From DATKKM01 sp036741795 (GTDB taxonomy: Bacteria; Chloroflexota; Dehalococcoidia; SM23-28-2; RBG-16-64-32), in NCBI GenBank assembly GCA_036741795.1, contig DAINRO010000066.1:1-13267 (forward strand): 13,267 nt of DNA, read 5' to 3'. The notes below the pieces were generated by a model that saw only the letters and a program-made list of their open reading frames with translations, made no database searches and was not told the origin of the DNA. The translations under genes and the position numbers were made by a program. Of this stretch, positions 1 to 6,381 are shown piece after piece (the first letter of the stretch is position 1; every line of letters begins with the position of its first letter).

Positions 1-621
1 ACATACGGCACAAAAGACCGCTCGTGGGGCGTGCGGCCCGTCGGCGAGCAGGAGACGGGCGGCCCGCCAATGGCACGCATCCCCCAGTTCTACTTCGCCT
101 GGGCGCCGATCAACTGGCCGGACAAGGCCACGCACTTCGGTGTGATGGAGCACGAGGACGGCCACGCGTGGCACCAGGATGGCGCCATCCTCCCCGCCTA
201 CGAGGACCCCGCAGCTATCCCCGGCGTCGAGGACCCCGGCACGAAGAAAATGGCAGCGGTCGCCCACGACATCGCGTACGTCCAGGGGACGCGCCGCGCC
301 GCCGCCGCGAAGGTCACTCTGGTTGAACGCAGCGGTGAGCGGCACACGATGGAGCTTGAGCCCATTATGTGCTTCAGGATGAAGGGGATCGGCTACACCC
401 ACCCGGAGTGGAACCACGGCCGCTGGAAAGGCGAGCTGGAAATCGCCGGCGAGTCGTGGAAGACCGAGGACATCAACGAGCTGGCTCTGGACAGCGTGCA
501 CATCCAGCAGCTCGTCCGAGCGCGAATGGACGGGCAGGAGGGGATCGGCGCGCTGGAGCAAATGTGCATCGGGCCGCACGCTCCTTCAGGGTTCACGTCA
601 TTTCTCGACGGCGCTCCGTGA
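1..621 (+). CDS. CrtC/AttH lipocalin-like protein (DUF7064/DUF7065-type), 3' end only
   Basis: The reading frame is open from the first base, so the 5' end lies outside the window; 206 codons and a TGA stop are present. The visible part starts with a Lys-Asp-Arg-Ser-Trp-Gly-Val-Arg stretch (codons 5-12). This resembles the conserved 'RDxSWGxR' motif of two-domain lipocalin-like proteins related to CrtC/AttH, often annotated DUF7064/DUF7065. A Trp- and His-rich beta-strand pattern follows (FYFAWAPINW, HEDGHAWHQDG). Internal starts at 31 (GTG) and 70 (ATG) would cut off the motif, so I read it as a truncated longer gene. The family is linked to hydration or isomerisation of hydrophobic substrates such as carotenoids or steroids, but no substrate can be given here. 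Hydrolase–cyclase A follows 21 bases later behind a palindrome and a possible promoter. Family assignment is from motif memory and is moderate. Confidence 0.6.
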   Translation, partial: TYGTKDRSWGVRPVGEQETGGPPMARIPQFYFAWAPINWPDKATHFGVMEHEDGHAWHQDGAILPAYEDPAAIPGVEDPGTKKMAAVAHDIAYVQGTRRAAAAKVTLVERSGERHTMELEPIMCFRMKGIGYTHPEWNHGRWKGELEIAGESWKTEDINELALDSVHIQQLVRARMDGQEGIGALEQMCIGPHAPSGFTSFLDGAP

Positions 622-622
622 C

Positions 623-638
623 CCGCTAGAATTAGCGG
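623..638. promoter_or_regulatory. Perfect inverted repeat before hydrolase–cyclase A, overlapping a -10-like box
   Basis: CCGCTAGAATTAGCGG has perfect 6-base arms around a 4-base centre. It fills most of the 21-base gap between the stop of the upstream gene and the ATG at 643. It contains TAGAAT (627-632), five of six matches to a sigma70-type -10, with a weak -35 match TCGACG at 605-610 (16-base spacer). It could be an operator over the promoter or an RNA hairpin. No T-run follows, so a classical intrinsic terminator is unlikely. Function is inferred. Confidence 0.4.
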
Positions 639-642
639 CACG

Positions 643-1998
643 ATGAACGAGACGCCGCGTATCCAGTACTGCACGACGAGCGATGGCGTCAACATTGCCT
701 ACGCCACCACGGGCGCTGGCCCGCACCTGGTCTGGGTTAGCGGCATCTTCACATCGCACATACCCACGACCTGGAGGCTGCGGCGGGAAGCGATCTCGGC
801 GTTAGCTACCGGTTACACGGTGACGTTGTACGACGGACGCGGGTCCGGCTTGTCCGACCGGGAGCAGGCGGACTTCAGCCTCGGGGGAAGGGTGCGTGAC
901 CTTGAGGCCGTCATCGCTCAATTGGGCGCGAGCGAGGTGGTGTTGTACGCCGGCGCTCACGCCGGACTTGCAGCGATTGAATACGCGGCCGAGCACCCTG
1001 ACCGTGTGTCAAAGATGGTCCTGGATGGCGCGTACGTTTCGGGCGATGAGCTGTACAGGATCAGCCCGCGGATGAAGTTTGTCGCCGCCCTGGAAAACGT
1101 GACGGCAGACCAGTGGACATACGTAGTGGAGACTATGGCGGTACGGCTGACACAGGGTGTCAGCGACCAGACGGTCGAGCTCGCTCAACTGATCAAGGAT
1201 TCGGTCGAGCCAGAAGCATTGATCGCGTTCCGCGACGCGAACCGCGCGATCGATCTGACGGACACGCTGCCACGGGTCGCCGCGCCGACGCTGGTTGTGC
1301 ACCGCGTTCTGGAGGACTACTTGCCGATTAGCGTAGCGAGAAGAATCGCCGCCGGGATACCGGACGCACACCTGGTTACGGCGGACCAGCTCGGAATTGG
1401 GATGCCAAACCTCAACTACATAGCGGACTTCCTGGGACTGGAGGTCCCACAGCCTCCTCGCACCACGCAGTCGCCTGGTGCCGACACGACGATCGGCGGT
1501 CTCCGGACGATATTGTTCACGGACCTCGTCAGCCACACCGACATGATGACCCGCCTCGGCGACGCGAAGGGCCGGGAGGTTCTCCGCCAGCACGAGCGGA
1601 TCACTCGGGAGGTGCTGGCCGCGAACGGTGGCACCGAGTTGAAGACTATGGGCGACGGATTCATGGCCTCCTTTGGAAGCGTGACGAAGGCGGTGGGCTG
1701 CGCCGTCGCCCTGCAGCGGGCGTTCGCCGAGCACACGGATATCGCCGACGAGCCGCTCCACGTGCGCGTCGGTCTCAACGCCGGCGAGCCGATCGAGGAG
1801 GACGGCGACCTGTTCGGTTCAACCGTAATCCTGGCGTCGCGGATCGCGGCGCGAGCTGAGGGCGGGGAAATACTGGTCTCCGACAACGTGAGGAGCCTCT
1901 GCAGTGGCAAGGGTTTCTTGTTCAGTGACCGGGGCGAATTCGTGCCGAAGGGATTCGAGGATGCCGTGCGCGTGTACGAGGTGAGTTGGCGGGAATGA
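643..1998 (+). CDS. Hydrolase–cyclase A: alpha/beta-hydrolase fold (degenerate) fused to class III adenylate/guanylate cyclase
   Basis: 451 residues. Residues 1-265 are an alpha/beta-hydrolase fold (TSDGVNIAY start, YDGRGSGLSD strand-loop, HPDRVSKMVLDG after the elbow). Residues 285-451 are a class III nucleotidyl cyclase. This is the architecture of M. tuberculosis Rv1900c. The cyclase keeps metal Asp294 and Asp338, purine-selecting Lys334 and Asp389, and Arg400, which points to ATP; the usual Asn is Ile396. The hydrolase appears dead: an ungapped comparison with paralogue B puts Ala105 at the nucleophile (local AGAHAG), no His stands at the triad position (region 248-256), and the oxyanion His-Gly is lost. 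A binding or sensing role is inferred. There is no signal peptide or membrane helix, so it is cytosolic. ATG 643 has no good Shine-Dalgarno, but its N-terminus aligns with both paralogues. The PfkB gene follows after 21 bases. Confidence 0.88.
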   Translation: MNETPRIQYCTTSDGVNIAYATTGAGPHLVWVSGIFTSHIPTTWRLRREAISALATGYTVTLYDGRGSGLSDREQADFSLGGRVRDLEAVIAQLGASEVVLYAGAHAGLAAIEYAAEHPDRVSKMVLDGAYVSGDELYRISPRMKFVAALENVTADQWTYVVETMAVRLTQGVSDQTVELAQLIKDSVEPEALIAFRDANRAIDLTDTLPRVAAPTLVVHRVLEDYLPISVARRIAAGIPDAHLVTADQLGIGMPNLNYIADFLGLEVPQPPRTTQSPGADTTIGGLRTILFTDLVSHTDMMTRLGDAKGREVLRQHERITREVLAANGGTELKTMGDGFMASFGSVTKAVGCAVALQRAFAEHTDIADEPLHVRVGLNAGEPIEEDGDLFGSTVILASRIAARAEGGEILVSDNVRSLCSGKGFLFSDRGEFVPKGFEDAVRVYEVSWRE

Positions 1999-2019
1999 AC
2001 GCGAATTGAGGAGAAACAC

Positions 2020-2937
2020 ATGTCAATACTGGCCGTAGGGTCGATCGCCTTCGACACGATAAAGACGCCGTTCGGCGAAGCGAACGACATCGTCGGGGGT
2101 GCGCTGACGCACTTCTCCGTGTCCGCGTCCTTCTTCACGGACGTGAACCTCGTGGGTGTCGTCGGGGACGACTTCGGTGAGGAGCAGATGCGGGTCTTCG
2201 CCGGCCGACCAATCGACCTGGCAGGCGTCGAGCGCGCGGCGGGGAAGACGTTCCGATGGGGCGGGGAGTACAGCCACAACCTGAACAATCGCGAAACCCT
2301 GTTCACGGAGCTAAACGTCTTTGAAAGCTACCGCCCCAGTCTGCCCGAGTCCCACAAGAACCCCGATATCGTCTACCTGGGCAATATCCACCCTGGCCTG
2401 CAACTGGAGGTGATCAACCAGGTGGAATCGAGGCGACTGGTGGGTCTCGACTCGATGAACCTCTGGATCGAAACCACGCCAGATGACCTCCGCCAGGTAT
2501 TAAGGCACGTCGACGTCCTGAAGCTCGACGATTCGGAAGTGCGCCAACTGTCGGGCCAGTACAACCTGCGGAAGGCTGCTGCCTCGATCGGGGAGATGGG
2601 ACCGGCAATGCTCGTGGCGACCCGGGGCGCGCACGGCTCCCTGCTGTTTAACGGGCAGGACGTCTTTGCCGCGCCCACGTATCCGCTGGAGGTTGATGAA
2701 GTCGATCCTACGGGCGCCGGCGACAGTTTCGCGGGTGGCTTTTTCGGCTATCTCGCCCAGAACCCGGTGATCGACGACGCAGTGCTGCGCCGGGCGGCCG
2801 TCTTCGGAAACGTCATGGGCTCCTTTTGCGTGGAGGACTTCGGCACCCGCCGACTACAACGCCTGCAATGGGATGAGATCCTCGAACGTTTTCACAAGGT
2901 GAAGGAACTCACACACTTCGAAGACCTGGAGACCTAG
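2020..2937 (+). CDS. PfkB-family carbohydrate kinase
   Basis: 305 residues, the normal length for a ribokinase/PfkB kinase. The N-terminus has the Gly-Ser strand (AVGSIAFDTI) and the substrate-side Gly-Gly at 26-27. GVVGDDFG at 46-53 follows the family pattern. The C-terminal signature DPTGAGDSFAGG at 229-240 carries the anion-hole GAGD and catalytic base Asp235. It should phosphorylate a sugar or nucleoside with ATP in the cytosol; the substrate cannot be read from sequence. ATG 2020 has a good Shine-Dalgarno (GAGGAG, 2008-2013). It lies 21 bases behind hydrolase–cyclase A and is probably co-transcribed with it, hinting that its substrate may relate to what the cyclase senses (inference). 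The next gene begins 59 bases downstream with its own signals. Confidence 0.88.
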   Translation: MSILAVGSIAFDTIKTPFGEANDIVGGALTHFSVSASFFTDVNLVGVVGDDFGEEQMRVFAGRPIDLAGVERAAGKTFRWGGEYSHNLNNRETLFTELNVFESYRPSLPESHKNPDIVYLGNIHPGLQLEVINQVESRRLVGLDSMNLWIETTPDDLRQVLRHVDVLKLDDSEVRQLSGQYNLRKAAASIGEMGPAMLVATRGAHGSLLFNGQDVFAAPTYPLEVDEVDPTGAGDSFAGGFFGYLAQNPVIDDAVLRRAAVFGNVMGSFCVEDFGTRRLQRLQWDEILERFHKVKELTHFEDLET

Positions 2938-2951
2938 ATGAGCAGCGGGGG

Positions 2952-2976
2952 CGCAGTGAGGGCCTGCGGGTATGAT
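2952..2976 (+). promoter_or_regulatory. Possible promoter of hydrolase–cyclase B with an adjacent inverted repeat
   Basis: TATGAT at 2971-2976 matches five of six bases of the sigma70-type -10 and would give a leader of about 14 bases before ATG 2997. No convincing -35 is seen. Just upstream, CGCAG (2952-2956) and CTGCG (2964-2968) form a 5-base inverted repeat with a 7-base spacer in the -35 region. Such short repeats arise easily by chance in GC-rich DNA, so the operator reading is weak. Confidence 0.35.
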
Positions 2977-2983
2977 TGGACGC

Positions 2984-2990
2984 GGAGGGA
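2984..2990 (+). promoter_or_regulatory. Ribosome binding site that fixes the start of hydrolase–cyclase B
   Basis: GGAGGGA lies 6 bases before ATG 2997. It favours ATG 2997 over the upstream in-frame TTG at 2976. The resulting N-terminus (MEQDIRFCKTSDGV) lines up with those of the two paralogues. Confidence 0.7.
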
Positions 2991-2996
2991 CGAGTG

Positions 2997-4515
2997 ATGG
3001 AACAGGATATCCGCTTCTGCAAGACGTCTGATGGGGTGCGTATAGCCTACGGCGCCAGCGGTGTGGGTTATCCGCTGCTGTTCGTCCACGGCTGGGTTAG
3101 CCACCTGGAGTGGTGGTCGAAGATGCCGGGTGGTGAGAACTTCGTCCACGCCAGCCTGGCGCAGCGCTATCGCTACTACCGGTACGACGCCCGGGGCTGG
3201 GGGCTGTCCGACCGCGATGTTACCAGCTTCTCCCTCGATTCGAAGATCAAGGATGTCGAGGCCGTGGTTGCCGATGCCGGTCTCGAGCGGTTCGCTATCG
3301 CGGCTGCGTCAGAGGGCGGACCGACCGCGATTAAGTACGCTGTTCAGAACCCGGAGAGGGTCAGTCACCTCATACTCCTCGGGACTTTCGCCCACATGCC
3401 GATGCCCACGGCGAAGGAGGAAGTCGAGGAGATCCAGGCCATGCTCGCCACGATCAAGCCCGGTTGGGGGAAGGACACGCCGGCGTTCCGCCAGCTGTGG
3501 ACGTACAGGTTCATGCCCGATGCCGACATCGAGATGATCCGCTGGTTTAACGAACTGCAGCGGGCTTCGGGGTCTGCCGAGACGGTGATTGCGGTCCTCA
3601 GTGAGACCGCGGGTACGGACGTCCGTGACCTTTTGCCGCAGGTAAAGACACCAACCCTCGTGCTGCACTCACGCGGAGACCTGGCTGTGCCGTTCGAGCG
3701 CGGTCGGGAGATCGCCTCGATGATTCCGGGCGCGCGCTTCGTGCCGCTGGAGAGCAACAATCACCTGCTATTGCCCGGTGAACCTGCGAACGAGGTCTTC
3801 ACCAGGGCGGTTACGGACTTCATCGGCGATCCCACGAAGGATGCGCAGAAAGCGGCCGAATCCGAACCGCGCTCAGGGTTGGTGACCATCCTGTTCACTG
3901 ACATGGAAGGCTCCACGGCCATGACCCAGCAACTGGGGGACGACCGCGCCCAGGACCACGTCCGCCAGCACAATACGATAGTGCGCGAAGCGTTGAAGGC
4001 GCACGCTGGCTCCGAGATCAAGCACACAGGCGACGGCATCATGGCGTCGTTCGCCTCGGCGCGCGGCGCCGTGGACTGCGCGATCGCGATTCAGCGAGCC
4101 CNNNNNNNNNNNNNNNNNNNNNNNNNNNNNNNNNNNNNNNNNNNNNNNNNNNNNNNNNNNNNNNNNNNNNNNNNNNNNNNNNNNNNNNNNNNNNNNNNNN
4201 NCGTTCGCCTCGGCGCGCGGCGCCGTGGACTGCGCGATCGCGATTCAGCGAGCCCTGGCCGACGACGACGGCTTGCGTGTCTGCATTGGCCTCAACGCCG
4301 GGGAGCCGGTGGCGGAGGAGCAGGACCTCTACGGCACGTCCGTCCAGCTAGCGGCGCGAGTCTGCGCCGAGGCGAACGGCGGCGAGATCCTCGTCTCGAA
4401 CGTCGTGCGGGAACTGGCAGCAGGCAAGGGATTCCTCTTCAACGACCGCGGTGACCGCGCCCTCAAGGGGTTCGAGGACCCGGTCAGGCTCTACGAGGTC
4501 CGCTGGCAAGAGTGA
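2997..4515 (+). CDS. Hydrolase–cyclase B: alpha/beta-hydrolase with intact triad fused to class III cyclase, interrupted by a false gap
   Basis: As printed, the gene is broken by 100 N and a 54-base duplication, 154 extra bases that shift the frame. Removing 4102-4255 restores a continuous 454-residue protein whose codon 369 (CTG) spans the joint; its length and motifs match the paralogues (451 and 441 residues). Residues 1-278 are an alpha/beta hydrolase with oxyanion His31-Gly32, nucleophile Ser105 (AASEG), Asp228 and His256, a complete triad in expected order, so it is probably an active esterase-like domain. Residues 295-454 are the cyclase: Asp302 and Asp346 (metal), Lys342 and Asp392 (purine choice), Arg403, with Gln399 where Asn is usual. 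It is presumably cytosolic and makes cAMP, though this is unproven. Its TGA overlaps the GTG of the beta-propeller gene. The Shine-Dalgarno at 2984-2990 sets the start. Confidence 0.88.
4048..4101 (+). repeat. 54-base repeat, copy 1 (end of left contig)
   Basis: These 54 bases, ending directly at the N run, are identical to 4202-4255 immediately after it. The copy lies within the cyclase domain, in the stretch encoding SARGAVDCAIAIQRA. The best reading is one genomic copy present at the ends of two unmerged contigs. Confidence 0.95.
4102..4201. other. Assembly gap of exactly 100 N, probably false
   Basis: A run of exactly 100 N is the conventional placeholder for a scaffold gap of unknown size. 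Because its flanks are identical over 54 bases and the gene closes in frame when they are merged, there is probably no missing sequence here. Confidence 0.92.
4202..4255 (+). repeat. 54-base repeat, copy 2 (start of right contig)
   Basis: Identical over its full length to 4048-4101. Identity begins at the first base after the N run and ends exactly where copy 1 ends, which is what an unmerged contig overlap looks like. Confidence 0.95.
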
Positions 4516-5822
4516 CGCGCGACCCATCACTGGCCGGTTACTGGCACAGCCCGTGGCCCGGCGAGGACGGCGGCCCGCGCCGCACGCAGGTCCGCGCCGA
4601 CGGCGGACTAGGCCTCAATCTTCAGCCCGGTGAGAGACTGGCAGCGACAAGCCGCCTGCTGGTGATGTCCTGCATGCCCGTGCTGCGGGATCCGGGCGAG
4701 GTCTACGTCCAGGGCAATTCTCCGCCGGGCATCGGCGAGACGACGGCCTGGGTGGAGCGCATCAATCCCGAGTACCTGGCAACGGTGCGCCGATCGCCTG
4801 ACCTCAGGGGAGGGCCGTTTTGGCCGGGCGGGATCGCCGTTCACGCCAACGGCGACCTCTACGTCACCTACGGACGCTGGTGCCACCGTCTGGACGCCGA
4901 CTGCCAACCCGTGGCGGCGCGTGAGCTGCCGCGTGAGCGCCCGTACAACTCACTGCTCATCCTGCCGGACGGGAACCTCGTGATGAAGGACTTCGGCGGC
5001 GGCTCCGGCGTAAACGCGCTGCCCGAGGGGATGCGCGGCTCGGAGCTGGTGGTCCTGGAACCGGAGCATCTTGAGATCATCGCGCGCTTTGAACTGCCGG
5101 AAGGTTCTATCGCGCGACTGTCGGCCGATGTCGCGCCGGACGGCACTCCCCTGGTTTACGTGATCGGCGACCGGCACGCGATGCGCCTGCGCTGGGACGC
5201 CGCGAGCGCGTTGCTGTTGCTGGACGAGGGATGGACCACGAAATACCTGATCTTCGAGGGCCAGACCTTCGGCTGGGATGTTGTGCTCGTCGATGGCTCC
5301 GCGTGGTTCCTGGATGATGGTGAAGGCACCAACGCCTTCGGCCCGTCGTTCCGAGGCAAGGGAACTCCCTCCTCGCCGCTGCACCTTATTCGCGTCCCGC
5401 TGGACACGGCGGGCCCGGAGCCGGAATTCCTCGAGGTCTGCGGCAAGTCCGGTGGGATCATCGCCAACCCGCCGGTCGTCGATGCCTCGCGCAACATCGC
5501 CGTCGCTTACGACAGTGGCAACGGCGTAGTGACCGCCTGGCGGTACGGCGACCCGGGTAACGCGGAATCGATCTGGCAGCGGGAGCAGAACCAGGCCGGG
5601 CACATGATCCTCTTCCCGGATACCGGCGAGTTGGTGAGCCACGACTTCGACCACGAACGTGGCACGGAGCAGTGCGTGGTGCTGGACATCGAGACAGGAG
5701 AGGAGAAGGGACGGGTCGCGGTGAACAGCCCGCTGCAGTCCGTGGTCTTTCCAGCGGTGGGCTGGAACCGGGACGTCTACATCACGACGTTCCCAGTGAT
5801 TTCGCGCGTGTACGTGGAATAG
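4512..5822 (+). CDS. Unrecognised cytosolic beta-propeller-like protein, coupled to cyclase B
   Basis: 436 residues that I cannot assign to a named family. Repeated strand-turn units of the type 'GGIAVHANGDLYVTYG', 'LLILPDGNLVMKDFG', 'ADVAPDGTPLVYVIGD', 'MILFPDTGELVSHDF' are typical of six- or seven-bladed propellers such as SMP-30/gluconolactonase-like or quinoprotein-like folds. No signal peptide or membrane helix is visible, so a cytosolic location is likely, unusual for a propeller enzyme and more usual for a binding scaffold. The GTG start overlaps the TGA of cyclase B as GTGA, and no Shine-Dalgarno is evident, so translation is probably coupled. That layout suggests joint work with cyclase B, such as binding the same small ligand (inference). 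A lactonase role would need conserved metal ligands that I cannot identify by eye. Confidence 0.75.
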   Translation: MTRDPSLAGYWHSPWPGEDGGPRRTQVRADGGLGLNLQPGERLAATSRLLVMSCMPVLRDPGEVYVQGNSPPGIGETTAWVERINPEYLATVRRSPDLRGGPFWPGGIAVHANGDLYVTYGRWCHRLDADCQPVAARELPRERPYNSLLILPDGNLVMKDFGGGSGVNALPEGMRGSELVVLEPEHLEIIARFELPEGSIARLSADVAPDGTPLVYVIGDRHAMRLRWDAASALLLLDEGWTTKYLIFEGQTFGWDVVLVDGSAWFLDDGEGTNAFGPSFRGKGTPSSPLHLIRVPLDTAGPEPEFLEVCGKSGGIIANPPVVDASRNIAVAYDSGNGVVTAWRYGDPGNAESIWQREQNQAGHMILFPDTGELVSHDFDHERGTEQCVVLDIETGEEKGRVAVNSPLQSVVFPAVGWNRDVYITTFPVISRVYVE

Positions 5823-5823
5823 A

Positions 5824-5852
5824 TTGGCGTGATGTCCGCCCTGGGATAACAT
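5824..5852 (+). promoter_or_regulatory. Possible promoter of the PNPOx-like gene
   Basis: TTGGCG (5824-5829) and TAACAT (5847-5852) are separated by 17 bases; each matches four of six consensus bases. The site fits in the 58-base gap after the beta-propeller gene, about 28 bases before the ATG, so the flavoprotein is probably transcribed separately. Pattern match only. Confidence 0.4.
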
Positions 5853-5880
5853 CGCGACCATCACCGCTGAAGGAGTACTC

Positions 5881-6381
5881 ATGACCGACGATGCACCCGC
5901 TCGCCAGCCCACGGAATTCGTGGAGGACTTTGCCCAGATTGAGGCGGAGTTCCACCGCCGGATCGCCCGCACGGTCTGGTGCACCATGGCCACAGTGGAC
6001 CGTAAAGGCCGTCCCAGGACGCGGGTCATCCACCCAATTTGGGAGGGGTCGACCGGTTATATCGCGACCGGGCGCCATTCCCTCAAGGAGAAGCACCTCG
6101 CGAACAATCCCATGACCTCGTTCACCTACTGGGACCCGGTCCACGAGCAGATATACATCGAAGCGAAGGCGGAGTGGGAAGACGACCCCGCGGAGAAACA
6201 GCGGGTCTGGGACCTGTACAAGAACACGCCGCCGCCGCTTGGATACGACCCGCAGATGATCTGGCGAGGTGGCGTGGAGGACCCGGAGTACGGCCTGCTC
6301 AAGCTGACGCCGTGGCGCATCGAACTCTGGTCAATCGGCCAGTTGATGCAGGGGAAGCCACCGCAGGTCTGGCGTCCCTAG
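5881..6381 (+). CDS. PNPOx-like split-barrel flavoprotein (pyridoxamine 5'-phosphate oxidase family)
   Basis: 166 residues. The N-terminal part shows the split-barrel pattern of PNPOx-like proteins: a helix (residues 12-30), then 'WCTMATVDRKGRPRTRVIHPIW' strands around 33-54, and 'GYIATGRHSLKEKHLANNP' around 59-77, a region that contacts flavin phosphate in the family. Such proteins bind FMN, sometimes F420 or haem; true vitamin B6 oxidase activity is unlikely because the C-terminal PNPOx segment is absent. 'General stress protein 26-like' is a reasonable alternative label. ATG 5881 has a strong Shine-Dalgarno, AAGGAG at 5870-5875. It ends tail to tail with the GGDEF-EAL gene and shares its stop tetranucleotide. 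Cofactor and substrate cannot be determined. Confidence 0.82.
   Translation: MTDDAPARQPTEFVEDFAQIEAEFHRRIARTVWCTMATVDRKGRPRTRVIHPIWEGSTGYIATGRHSLKEKHLANNPMTSFTYWDPVHEQIYIEAKAEWEDDPAEKQRVWDLYKNTPPPLGYDPQMIWRGGVEDPEYGLLKLTPWRIELWSIGQLMQGKPPQVWRP
6378..6381. other. Shared CTAG: overlapping stop codons of two convergent genes
   Basis: The PNPOx-like gene stops at TAG (6379-6381) on the plus strand; the GGDEF-EAL gene stops at TAG (read on the minus strand from 6380 to 6378). One palindromic CTAG serves both. There is no room for a bidirectional terminator between them. Confidence 0.9.

Noticed and set aside
1009..2306. Minus-strand frames of 250 and 296 residues opposite hydrolase–cyclase A and PfkB
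   Set aside because: Composition is dominated by Arg, Ser and Pro, no motif is seen, and both sense genes are unmistakable.
4048..4255. The 54-base repeat as a real tandem duplication, attachment site or recombination scar
   Set aside because: The copies abut the N run exactly on both sides and end at corresponding positions, and merging them restores an intact gene. An unmerged contig overlap explains all of this.
2976..4454. A 492-residue reading frame that starts at TTG 2976, runs through the N block and ends at 4454
   Set aside because: The part after the N block is in the wrong frame because 154 extra bases shift it, and its residues have no cyclase character. The start at 2997 has the ribosome site.
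4950..6029. Long minus-strand reading frame of 359 residues opposite the beta-propeller gene
   Set aside because: It is Arg/His/Gly-rich with no recognisable fold, as expected for a shadow frame in GC-rich DNA, and it crosses the promoter and start of the PNPOx-like gene.
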